Assembly (NCBI GenBank): GCA_017561935.1
Contig: JAFZBE010000017.1
Coordinates: 35,225 to 99,224, forward strand
DNA length: 64,000 nucleotides
Direction of reading: 5' to 3'
Source of the DNA: Bacteroidales bacterium
Lineage (GTDB): Bacteria; Bacteroidota; Bacteroidia; Bacteroidales; UBA3663
A program made the position numbers and the translations under genes. Positions 1-8,500 of this stretch are shown piece after piece. The notes below the pieces were generated by a model. That model made no database searches, was not told where the DNA came from, and was given only the letters and a program-made list of their open reading frames with translations. Positions within the stretch are counted from its first letter, which is position 1; every line of letters starts with the position of its first letter.

Positions 1-1
1 G

Positions 2-526
2 GGGAATTATTCGGTGCAGCATCGTCGCCTGCTTCAGCTCGATATTCACGATTGTATCCAGAAGTACCAGCGATATGCGCTCAACGAGATTTCCATCCTC
101 AAGCGCGACCAGTCGTCGATGGTTTCGGTGTCGGTGTGGATCGATGGTACTTTCCTCAATCAGTACGATGCCGATGGCTTGGTCATTGCCACTCCCACAG
201 GTTCGACGGCCTATGCAATGAGTGCGGGTGGCCCCATCCTTGAGCCGTTGTCGCAATGCTGGGTCATCGTGCCCATTGCTCCTCATTCGCTCACCACCCG
301 TCCGCTTGTCATTCGCGACAGTTGCAAGATTGATATCGAGGTAAGTTCGCGCAACAATATCTATCTCGTGGCCGTTGATGGGCAGACGGTGCACCTCACC
401 ACTCAGTCGCGTCTGACGCTCGTCAAAGCCGATCACACGTTGGGCGTAGTGCGCCGCCCCGATCGCACATTCTTCGATACACTTCGCAACAAACTCATGT
501 GGGGACGCGATGGACGATACCTATAA
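2..526 (+). CDS. nadK: NAD kinase, C-terminal part (5' end outside window)
   Basis: Phosphorylates NAD to NADP with ATP or polyphosphate in the cytoplasm. The frame is open from base 2, so the true start lies upstream. Visible are the NEISIL segment and the family signature DGLVIATPTGSTAY followed by SAGGPI, which shape the NAD-binding site, and then the beta-rich C-terminal domain. The N-terminal GGDG motif is not in the window. The last 17 bases overlap the next gene, so the two are probably translated together. Identification is secure from the TPTGSTAY/SAGGPI signature. Confidence 0.93.
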   Translation, partial: GNYSVQHRRLLQLDIHDCIQKYQRYALNEISILKRDQSSMVSVSVWIDGTFLNQYDADGLVIATPTGSTAYAMSAGGPILEPLSQCWVIVPIAPHSLTTRPLVIRDSCKIDIEVSSRNNIYLVAVDGQTVHLTTQSRLTLVKADHTLGVVRRPDRTFFDTLRNKLMWGRDGRYL

Positions 527-1109
527 GACCATAACCGCGACCAGCGAGGGGCTCTACAAGGAGAAGATGAGCAAGTTTCTCAGCTTCGCCGTGCCCTGCC
601 GTTCGGCCCAGGAGGCCTTGGACATCGTCAAGCTCTACCGCAACGAGTACTGCGATGCACGTCATTGCTGCTGGGCCTATATGATCGGACCCGAGCGCAA
701 GGAGTTCCGTTCGAACGACGATGGCGAACCTTCGGGAACAGCCGGCAAGCCCATATTGGGGCAAATCAATTCGTTCGAACTTACCAACCTGGTGGTCATC
801 GTCGTGCGATATTTCGGAGGCATCAAGCTGGGCACCTCTGGCCTTATCGAAGCCTATCGAACAGCAGCACAGGAAGCACTTTCCGCAGCCCAGATTGAGG
901 AGCGCCTCATCGAAGAGGAGTTGCAGGTTGCCTTCGAATACCCGCTCATGGGCGACGTAATGCGAATCGTCAAAGAGGAGGGGGCAACAGTGCTGGCTCA
1001 GGACTTCCAGCTCTCCTGCTGTCTGCACCTCAGCCTGCGTCGCGGCCAGATGCCCCACATGCGCCAACGTTTCGAAAACCTTTATGGAGCCACAATTGTT
1101 AATGGTTAA
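510..1109 (+). CDS. YigZ/IMPACT family protein
   Basis: A 199-residue protein of the UPF0029/YigZ (IMPACT) family, whose exact biochemical role is unsettled; relatives have been linked to translation control and nucleic-acid binding. The two family hallmarks are clear: DDGEPSGTAGKPI at about residues 70-82 and VRYFGGIKLGTSGL at about 98-112, the conserved core of the N-terminal domain. A shorter C-terminal domain follows. It overlaps nadK by 17 bases. The last codons and stop already belong to the heptanucleotide repeat that follows, so the repeat sets the C-terminus (Asn-Gly). Confidence 0.9.
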   Translation: MDDTYKTITATSEGLYKEKMSKFLSFAVPCRSAQEALDIVKLYRNEYCDARHCCWAYMIGPERKEFRSNDDGEPSGTAGKPILGQINSFELTNLVVIVVRYFGGIKLGTSGLIEAYRTAAQEALSAAQIEERLIEEELQVAFEYPLMGDVMRIVKEEGATVLAQDFQLSCCLHLSLRRGQMPHMRQRFENLYGATIVNG

Positions 1110-1147
1110 TGGTTAGTGGTTAATGGTTAGTGGTTAATGGTTAATGG
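1099..1147. repeat. Seven tandem 7-bp repeats (TTAATGG/TTAGTGG)
   Basis: Seven contiguous heptamers, five TTAATGG and two TTAGTGG, run from the last codons of the YigZ gene to about 30 bases before the likely start of the glycosidase. Because 7 is not a multiple of 3, gain or loss of a unit changes spacing upstream of the glycosidase without damaging YigZ, whose stop lies in the first unit. Confidence 0.9.
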
Positions 1148-1176
1148 TTCATAACCTAAATGTTATTTGTTACTTG

Positions 1177-2439
1177 ATGAGAAATATATTTCTGACTCTG
1201 TCCATTCTATCAGCCTCCATCACTTTCGCATGGGGCCAGTCACCTGCTGTTTCTTCCTACATAGTAACACAGGAAGAGATGCTTCCCGTCTTCCAGGCCA
1301 GTCTTACACCCTTCAAATATGGCTTGGTCATCGTACCCACCGACAACAAGCACAAGGTAGATTGCCCGACGGTCTATCGCGAGGGCGACCATTGGTATAT
1401 GACCTATTTGGTCTATGATGGACAGGGCGGCAAGGACGGACGCGGCTACGAGACGTGGCTGGCCGAGAGTGACGACCTGCTGCATTGGAACACCTTGGGT
1501 CGTGTGCTCAGCTTCATCGGCGAAGATCTCAACCACGAGGCCACCGATGTCAATCCCGACCCCTGGATCGACTCCTTGCGTTGGGATGCCAATCAGCGAG
1601 GCGGGTTCCCGTCACTGCTCGATTGGAACTGGGCGGGCTCCTATCGCCTGCAGGAATATAATCGTCGCCATTGGATGACCTATCTCGGAGGAGCAGGTAC
1701 AGGCTACGAGGGCATCCGTGGCCCGCTTCACATCGGCTTGGCATGGACTGAAGGCGACATCACTACGGCGCACGAATGGAAAAGCCTCAATCGTCCGATC
1801 CTCTCCGAGCGCGATGCCGACAGCCAGTGGTTCGAACAGCTCATCCAATACAAGTCGATGGTTTATCTTGACGAAGAGAGGAACCTGGGCACCAATTTCG
1901 TCATGTTCTACAATGCGGCAGGCATCAACCCCGAGACCAACTACAAGGGCGAACGCATCGGCATAGCCACCAGCCACGATATGCAGAACTGGAAGCGCTA
2001 TCCCGGCAACCCCGTCTTCACCCACGAGAGCCAGGGCATCATCACGGGCGATGCACAGATTCAGAAGATGTATATCAAGGATGGAGTGGTGCTCGACAAT
2101 CCCTCAATCACCGAGCGCATAGGTGCGCAGAAGCTCTACACCATGTACTACTTCAGCGCCTTCAATCCCACACGCAAATACAAGGCCTACAACACCTTCG
2201 CCTGCTCGAAGGATCTTGTACACTGGTACGATTGGGAGGGCGACGACCTCATCAAGCCCACCGAGGAGTTCGACAGCTTCTTCGCCCACAAGAGTTTTGT
2301 CGTGAAGTACAATGGCGTGGTCTATCATTTCTACTGTGCCGTCAATCAGCCTCAGCAGCGTGGCATCGCCGTAGCTACCAGCGAGGACATGGGTCAGTCG
2401 GATGTTCACTTCCCAGAACCTCCGGTGAAGAAGAGGTAA
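1177..2439 (+). CDS. Secreted five-bladed beta-propeller glycosidase (GH43/GH117/GH130-like)
   Basis: Probable exported carbohydrate-active enzyme. I chose the ATG at 1177 rather than the upstream one at 1144 because it starts directly with a signal peptide (MRNIFLTLSILSASITFAWG) and 1144 lies at the edge of the repeat. The mature part has features of the beta-propeller glycosidase clan: DCPTVYREGDHWYMTYL near residue 60, DLLHWNT, repeated W/Y-rich blades, and SKDLVHWYDWEGDDL near the C-terminus. These xxLxHW blade motifs are typical of GH43/GH32/GH130-type propellers. I cannot assign the exact family or substrate. A strong terminator lies 20 bases downstream. Confidence 0.72.
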   Translation: MRNIFLTLSILSASITFAWGQSPAVSSYIVTQEEMLPVFQASLTPFKYGLVIVPTDNKHKVDCPTVYREGDHWYMTYLVYDGQGGKDGRGYETWLAESDDLLHWNTLGRVLSFIGEDLNHEATDVNPDPWIDSLRWDANQRGGFPSLLDWNWAGSYRLQEYNRRHWMTYLGGAGTGYEGIRGPLHIGLAWTEGDITTAHEWKSLNRPILSERDADSQWFEQLIQYKSMVYLDEERNLGTNFVMFYNAAGINPETNYKGERIGIATSHDMQNWKRYPGNPVFTHESQGIITGDAQIQKMYIKDGVVLDNPSITERIGAQKLYTMYYFSAFNPTRKYKAYNTFACSKDLVHWYDWEGDDLIKPTEEFDSFFAHKSFVVKYNGVVYHFYCAVNQPQQRGIAVATSEDMGQSDVHFPEPPVKKR

Positions 2440-2459
2440 TAGTCTTTTCCAAAAAATAT

Positions 2460-2502
2460 GCGGAAACGCGTCTGACTTTGCGACGTGTTTCCGCATTTTT
2501 TT
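2460..2502 (+). terminator. Rho-independent terminator after the glycosidase gene
   Basis: The arms at 2460-2472 and 2482-2494 form a 13-bp stem with one mismatch (GCGGAAAC pairs with GTTTCCGC), a 9-base loop and then a run of Ts. An A-tract at 2451-2456 could let it also stop transcription from the convergent gene on the minus strand. Confidence 0.85.
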
Positions 2503-2601
2503 AGAGCTTCTCCCAAGTTGAGCGTTGTTCTCGCAATTTGAGATTTCTTGCCTCAAGATGATAGTTTATTCTGCGCATTGCTGCATGAGGAAAGGTTGTG
2601 C

Positions 2602-3288
2602 TCACTCTTCTTCTTCGTCGCAATGATCGCCACCAAAGTCCTCTTCTATCTTCTCACTCTGTGAGTACACAGGCTTCATTCCGTCCCATTTGAATGTGTG
2701 GATGTAGTGGCCACGTGTGCCGAATTCAGAAATCTTGAACTCCTTGCCTTCTTCTGGCAGATCATAGTAGTATTTCGTGTCTTCTGTTGTTCGGAAACCA
2801 TCGATGATCTGTGGCTCGGGAGTAAGAGTGTGCTTCTTTGTGTCGTAGTTGTAAAAGCATACGAAATGTATGTTGGGATCGTTGTCGGTCCCTCCAAAGT
2901 ATATTCCGAACAAGCGGTTTCCATTGGAACGCGTCCAGTAACATGCTCTCATGAACTCGTGACGTTCAGCATTGCCCCACCAATCAACCTGAACAAATCC
3001 GTTCTTTGGCTTGTTGTACACAACAATCTGATTATCGTTGTAAGCGTCTCTGCCATCCACGCCTTTTTTCATGGTCTGGATAGCTGCATTTAGCATCCAT
3101 GTGGGCCATTTCTGATTGAAGCAGTCGAGCATGGAGACGAGTGAACCATTAGCCACACCGTTCAGGGTAACATTTTCCCATTCGTTGGCAATTATTTCGA
3201 GGTCGGTTGAGCCACTGAACATGTTTTGTCCAGCTCCTCTCGTGCAGGTCATCAGTGTAATTAATGCCAGTAAAATAATCTTCTTCAT
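2602..3288 (-). CDS. Secreted protein of unknown function
   Basis: I do not recognise this 228-residue protein. It starts with a clear signal peptide (MKKIILLALITLMTC, then a likely cleavage after RGAG). A cysteine follows LMT but the lipobox is poor, so periplasmic or secreted is more likely than lipid-anchored. The middle is rich in aromatic residues and has FGIYFGGTDNDP and FVCFYNYDTKKH segments that suggest a beta-sheet domain. The tail is strongly acidic (CDEEEE). It has its own promoter element upstream (3332-3339) and is convergent with the glycosidase, so it is a single-gene unit. Confidence 0.75.
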   Translation of the reverse strand: MKKIILLALITLMTCTRGAGQNMFSGSTDLEIIANEWENVTLNGVANGSLVSMLDCFNQKWPTWMLNAAIQTMKKGVDGRDAYNDNQIVVYNKPKNGFVQVDWWGNAERHEFMRACYWTRSNGNRLFGIYFGGTDNDPNIHFVCFYNYDTKKHTLTPEPQIIDGFRTTEDTKYYYDLPEEGKEFKISEFGTRGHYIHTFKWDGMKPVYSQSEKIEEDFGGDHCDEEEE

Positions 3289-3331
3289 GATAGTAATGTT
3301 TTATGTTTTCGACTAATAGAAATGGACGCTG

Positions 3332-3339
3332 CAAAGATA
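3332..3339 (-). promoter_or_regulatory. -7 element TATCTTTG for the secreted protein gene
   Basis: On the minus strand this reads TATCTTTG, matching the Bacteroidetes -7 consensus TAnnTTTG, about 44 bases before the start codon. At 20-bp spacing the upstream element would be CTTG (consensus TTTG). Confidence 0.55.
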
Positions 3340-3466
3340 ATGCAAATATGTGGAATCTGCAAGAAAACAAATTATTTTTGTAACAAGATACAGGTGTAAA
3401 CTCGTCGTTTATGCCTGTTTTGTCATTTTTTCGGGCCTAAATGTGCATAATCTCAGAAAAAATTTG

Positions 3467-3474
3467 TATATTTG
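3467..3474 (+). promoter_or_regulatory. -7 element TATATTTG for the flippase gene
   Basis: An exact TAnnTTTG element lies 82 bases before the flippase start. A weak TGTG at 21-bp spacing may be the -33 element. The implied leader of about 75 bases holds the hairpin at 3503-3523. Confidence 0.55.
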
Positions 3475-3502
3475 CCCCGAAATATAGGCTTTTTTGAACT
3501 GT

Positions 3503-3523
3503 CCCTTCACTCTTTGTGAAGGG
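3503..3523 (+). promoter_or_regulatory. Hairpin in the flippase mRNA leader
   Basis: CCCTTCAC (3503-3510) and GTGAAGGG (3516-3523) form a perfect 8-bp stem with the loop TCTTT, between the promoter and the start codon. There is no T-tract after it, so it is not a standard terminator. It could be an attenuation or stability element. Confidence 0.5.
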
Positions 3524-3555
3524 GCATAGCGAAGCTGTGGGAAGGAACTATACTT

Positions 3556-5088
3556 ATGCCAGACACCAACTTTAGCAAAAAGCGCATCGTGCACAACACG
3601 GGTTTGCTCTATGGGCGCATGTTGTTTACGGTGTGGTTTAACCTCTGGGCCACGCGACTTACGCTGCAGAACTTGGGTGTCGATGATTTGGGAGTATTCG
3701 GTGTTATTGGTTCCGTGGTGTCGATGTTCGCCGTCTTTTCGAATGGCATCACCACAGCTGTGCAGCGTTTCATCACCTACGAACTGGGGAGAGGCATCGA
3801 GGGCGAAGTCAATCGTGTGTTCTGCACGTCTCTCAATGTGTTACTGCTCCTTGCCCTTGCCATCGTAATCATCATCGAACCATGCGGACTTTGGATTATC
3901 AATCACAAGCTGAACATTCCCGAAGGTAGTCTATCGGCAGCGCATTGGGTGTTCCAGTTCACGGTGCTGGCCTTCCTGTTCGAGATCATTGCCATCCCGT
4001 ATAACGCCCTGGTCATAGCCCATGAGAAGATGGATGCCTTTGCTGCCATCTCGATTCTGAAGGTTCTGCTAACCTGTGCCGCGGCATGGTCGCTGAGTCT
4101 GTTCGATAGTGGCAGGCTGATTGTCTATGGTGCACTGATGGCGGCCATAGCCATCCTTATCCGACTCATCTATCAGGTCTATTGTCATCGTCATTTCGAT
4201 GAGGCACGCTATCATTTCAGCATCGACAAGGAGAAGATTGTCGAAATATCGCGGTTCGCAGGAGTCTCGACGCTCGGTGGCATACTCTATACCATCAGTG
4301 GCGAAGGTATCATGTTGGTGATTAACTGGACATTTGGCGTGGCCATCAATGCGGTCTATACCATCGCCTTGCAGTTGAAGAACATGATTCTCTCGTTCGC
4401 CCTCAACCTTTTCAAGGCCATTCAGCCCCAGATCACAAAAACTTATGCCGAGGGTGCGCTCGACGTGCATCGCAAGCTGGTCTATAGTGGCTCGAAACTT
4501 GAGGTCTATCTCATCTATTTCCTGATGCTACCGTTCTTGTGCCGCACGGAGCAGATTATGGCTCTTTGGCTTGGCGATGTGCCGAACTATGCGGTTGCGT
4601 ATGCGCAGGGCATCGTGTTCATTAGCCTCACGTATGCTGCCTTCGAGCCTATCCGCACGGCTGTATTGGCTACGGGACGCATCGTGCGGTTCATACTCAT
4701 CCCCGACAGCTTCACCCTCCTCGTACTGCCTCTCAGTTATCTTGTGGCAAGGGCTACGGGTAGTCCAACTTGGATGCTTGTCTCGATAGTTGGGATGGAG
4801 GTGCTGGCTTGCATCATGCGTGTGTGGCTTGGGGCTAAGGTGTCGGCCCTTCGCGTCAGGGAGATACTTGCGCGCATCGTCCTGCCTGCGGTGATGGTTG
4901 CCCTTGTCGATACAGTGTTGTGCTATCTCCTCTCGCGATTGCTTCCCGATAGCCTATGGGGGCTCATCCTCCTCGTGCTGCTGAACAGCCTCGTCCTGCT
5001 CGGCATTATCTACGTCGTTGGTTTGAGTGCCGAGGAACGTCGAAGCTTCCTTTCTTTGCGTCAGAAACGCACCACCAATCCCCAATAA
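3556..5088 (+). CDS. Polysaccharide flippase (Wzx/MATE-like)
   Basis: A 510-residue inner-membrane protein with about 12-14 hydrophobic segments along its whole length. It resembles the Wzx/RfbX branch of the MOP exporter superfamily, which flips undecaprenyl-linked oligosaccharide units to the periplasm. The N-terminal region (KKRIVHNTGLLYGRML, then LTLQNLGVDDLGVFGVIG) is typical of Bacteroidales lipopolysaccharide flippases, as is the FAGVSTLGGILYTISGEG segment near the middle. No other polysaccharide gene adjoins it; the glycosyltransferases begin about 6 kb downstream beyond the helicase block. It probably serves that locus, which otherwise lacks a flippase in this window. Confidence 0.85.
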   Translation: MPDTNFSKKRIVHNTGLLYGRMLFTVWFNLWATRLTLQNLGVDDLGVFGVIGSVVSMFAVFSNGITTAVQRFITYELGRGIEGEVNRVFCTSLNVLLLLALAIVIIIEPCGLWIINHKLNIPEGSLSAAHWVFQFTVLAFLFEIIAIPYNALVIAHEKMDAFAAISILKVLLTCAAAWSLSLFDSGRLIVYGALMAAIAILIRLIYQVYCHRHFDEARYHFSIDKEKIVEISRFAGVSTLGGILYTISGEGIMLVINWTFGVAINAVYTIALQLKNMILSFALNLFKAIQPQITKTYAEGALDVHRKLVYSGSKLEVYLIYFLMLPFLCRTEQIMALWLGDVPNYAVAYAQGIVFISLTYAAFEPIRTAVLATGRIVRFILIPDSFTLLVLPLSYLVARATGSPTWMLVSIVGMEVLACIMRVWLGAKVSALRVREILARIVLPAVMVALVDTVLCYLLSRLLPDSLWGLILLVLLNSLVLLGIIYVVGLSAEERRSFLSLRQKRTTNPQ

Positions 5089-5107
5089 TGTCTCTTCAAT
5101 CGGTAGT

Positions 5108-5470
5108 GTCCAATTCTGGATCGTTAAATGGACGTTTCCGATTGGATGTGTCCAATTCTGGATCGTAAAATGGACGTTCCCGATTGGATGCGTCCAATTC
5201 TGAATCGTAATATGGACGTTCCCGATTGGATGTGTCCAATTCTGAATCGTAAATTGGACGTTCCCGATTGGATGTGTCCAATTCTGGATCGTAAATTGGA
5301 CGTTTCCGATTGTATGTGTCCAATTCTGAATCGTAAATTGGACGTTCCCGATTGTATGTGTCCAATTCTGGATCGTAAATTGGACGTCACCGATCGTATG
5401 TGTCCAATTCTGGATCGTAAATTGGACGTTTCCGGTTGGATGTGTCTAATTCTCGATCGTAAATTGGACA
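5108..5470. repeat. Nine tandem 42-bp repeats with internal inverted repeats
   Basis: Copies begin at 5108, 5150, 5192, 5234, 5276, 5318, 5360, 5402 and 5444, exactly 42 bp apart; the last is cut after about 27 bp. Most units hold GTCCAATT, ten bases, then AATTGGAC, and a further GATTGGAT that can pair with the TCCAAT of the next unit across a 4-base loop. Each unit can thus fold in two competing ways. Three copies carry GATTGTAT or GATCGTAT at the third box. No spacers separate the copies. The array ends 30 bases before the fusion helicase gene and fills the whole 412-base gap between flippase and helicase. Confidence 0.95.
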
Positions 5471-5500
5471 CATGCGGTAGGAAGCCATTCATTTTGACAA

Positions 5501-8500
5501 ATGATAGTATTTATTGATACTGAAGTTAGTGTCCAAAGCAAAAAGGTTGTGGATTTTGGAGCGATAAGGGAAGACGATGCGTCTTTGCATTCTCGTTCTC
5601 AATCCGAGTTCCTTGACTTTGTATCGGCTTGTGACACCATCTGTGGACACAACATCATTGGGCATGACTTGAAGTTTGTCTCTTTGCGAAATAGTCCAAC
5701 TATTGTTGACACGCTATTTCTTTCTCCGCTATTATTCCCTAAGCGTCCTTATCATCATTTGGTGAAGGATGACAAATTGCAGGTGGAAGAGTTGAATAAC
5801 CCGTTGAACGATGCGATGAAGGCTCGCCACCTCTTTAACGACGAAGTTGCAGCTTGGGGACAACTATCTCCTTCTAAGCAGGAGATATATTATCAATTGT
5901 TGCATGATACACCGGAATTCGGAGGGTTCTTCAAGCATATTGCTTATACCCCATCTGCCCAACGCTCCTTATGGAGCAGGATAATGAATCTCCAACCCGA
6001 TTTATCACAACTGATAATGAAGGAATACCAAGGGAAAGTGTGCAGTCATGCTGATTTTAATGTGTTAGCTCGGCAATATCCCATAGAATTGGCATATTGT
6101 TTGGCTGTGATTGGAGCCGACGACCTCTTCTCGATAACCCCACCATGGGTTGAACGTAATTATCCACAAGTGGTTAATGTGATGAAGCAACTTCGCAACC
6201 ATTCGTGCGGAGAATGCGAGTATTGTCGAAAGCAGTTGGATGCTCATTATGGGTTGAAGGATTTATTCGGATATGATGAATTTCGCATATTCGATGGTGT
6301 CCCTATGCAGCAACAAGCTGTTGAATCGGCCATCCGTGGCGAATCGCTACTGACAATATTTCCTACAGGCGGAGGCAAGTCACTCACATTCCAACTCCCT
6401 GCCTTGATGGCTGGTCGCAACGTACATGGCCTGACCGTGGTTATTTCGCCTTTGCAATCGTTGATGAAGGATCAGGTCGATAACTTGGCTGCACGTGGCA
6501 TCAGCGATGTTGCTACCATCAACGGATTGCTTGACCCTATCGAGCGGGCTGTCGCAATCAATCAAGTTGAAGAAGGTACGGCTAACTTGTTGTATATTGC
6601 TCCTGAGATGCTTCGTTCCAAAACCATCGAACGGTTGCTGATGAATAGGAATGTTGTTCGCTTCGTGATTGACGAAGCGCATTGTTTCTCGGCTTGGGGG
6701 CATGATTTCAGGGTAGATTACCTTTATATCGGTGATTTTATTCGTCAGCTACAAGAAAAGAAGCATCAGGTGCAGCCTATTGCTGTTTCGTGTTTCACAG
6801 CCACAGCCAAACAGAAGGTCATCAGCGATATCTGCGACTATTTCAGGTCGAAGTTGGGTTTGGAGTTAAAGGTGTTTGCTGCCAATGCTGAACGTAAGAA
6901 TTTACGTTATTCAGTTTTGCATGCCGATACTGTCGAAGAGAAATACAATCTTTTGCGTTCTCTTATTCTTGGTCATAATTGTTCCTCGATTGTCTATGTG
7001 TCACGCACTCGGCACACTCGTGAACTGACAGAACATTTGGTGAAAGATGGCATCAATGCCTTCGCTTTCAATGGAAAGATGGATGCAGATGAAAAGGTGC
7101 GTAACCAAAACGCATTCATGAGCGGCAAGGCACAAGTGATTGTAGCCACTTCGGCTTTCGGCATGGGCGTTGACAAGAAAGATGTGGGCTTGGTGGTACA
7201 CTATGACATCAGTGACTCGCTCGAGAATTATATACAGGAGGCTGGTCGTGCTGGACGCGATCCGAATATGCTGGCTGAGTGTTATGTCCTATATGCCGAT
7301 AGTGACCTCGATAAACACTTCATACTTCTCAATCAGACCAAGCTCAGCATCAGCGAAATCCAACAGGTATGGAAGGCCATCAAAGACCTTACTGCCAAGC
7401 GTCAGAAAGTAAGTTGTTCGCCTTTGGATATAGCTCGTCAGGCAGGATGGGGAGAGGATATCATCGATTTGGAGACACGCATTCGAGCTGCCCTCGCTGC
7501 CCTTGAAGATGCAGGTTTTTTATGCCGTGGCAGCAATTCTCCTCATTTGTTTGCTACAAGTATTGCCGTCAAGAATATGGACGAGGCGCGTGCTCGCTTG
7601 ACGCGTTCACCGCTGTTCGACGAAAAGACACGTGAAGAGGCTGCTCGTATAATACGTTCATTGATTAGTTCTCGGGCCACTGCTGATGGCAGAGGTGCAG
7701 AGGCAGAAAGTCGCGTGGATTATTTGGCCGATCGTCTTGGCATGGACAAAGCTACAGTCATCAGAAACGTCAATCTCATGCGACAGGATGGACTGCTTGC
7801 TGACAACCGCGACATGCAGGCTTGGATCAGTAAAAGCACAAGTCAACGTAATCTTGATTTGCTGATGAAGCTGGAACAGTTCCTTTTACGTCAGTTCACG
7901 GAAGAAGCACGTCGGTATAACTATAAGGAATTGAATGAAGAAGCAATCAAGGCAGGATTGACATATTCCAATGTCAAGCGCTTGAGAAGATTGCTCCATT
8001 TCCTCATGCTTAAAGGATATATTTATAAACAGGAGCATGGCATTACAGGTATAATAAATGTTCGTTTGGAGGCTTCCCAGGAGGTCTCGAAGCGTCATTT
8101 TGAACGACGAATGGATATTTGTCGTTTTATCATAGATACTATCTGCACAGGTAAAGACTTAAGCAAGGATGCCGTACTTGTCAACTTCTCGGTGGTCGAA
8201 TTATTGCAACAATATATTTCCAAACAGCAGCAAGACGTGTTTGCCAATGACGATAAACCGACAATTGCCGATATTGAGGAAGCATTACTCTACCTCACCA
8301 AGACAGAGTTGATGAAGATTGAGGGTGGTTTTCTTGTAATCTATAATACGATGCAGATTGATCGCTTAGCAGACCGCCGAGCTCGCTATGGTAAAGAACA
8401 ATATCGATTGCTTGATGAATTCTACAAACAACGCATACGGCAGATTCATATTGTAGGAGAATTTGCCAACTTGATGGTGCGCGATTATGATGCTGCTCTC

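Noticed and set aside
1144..1176. Upstream ATG for the beta-propeller glycosidase
   Set aside because: It begins in the heptamer repeat and would place 11 extra residues in front of a normal signal peptide starting at 1177.
5108..5470. CRISPR array
   Set aside because: Copies are contiguous with no unique spacers, the repeats carry internal variation, and no cas gene is present.
5096..5517. Three repetitive open frames (89-129 residues, DWMCPILDRK-like repeats) on both strands of the array
   Set aside because: They exist because the unit length (42) is a multiple of 3 and contains no stop in those frames. They lack a start context, run on both strands and one overlaps the helicase start.
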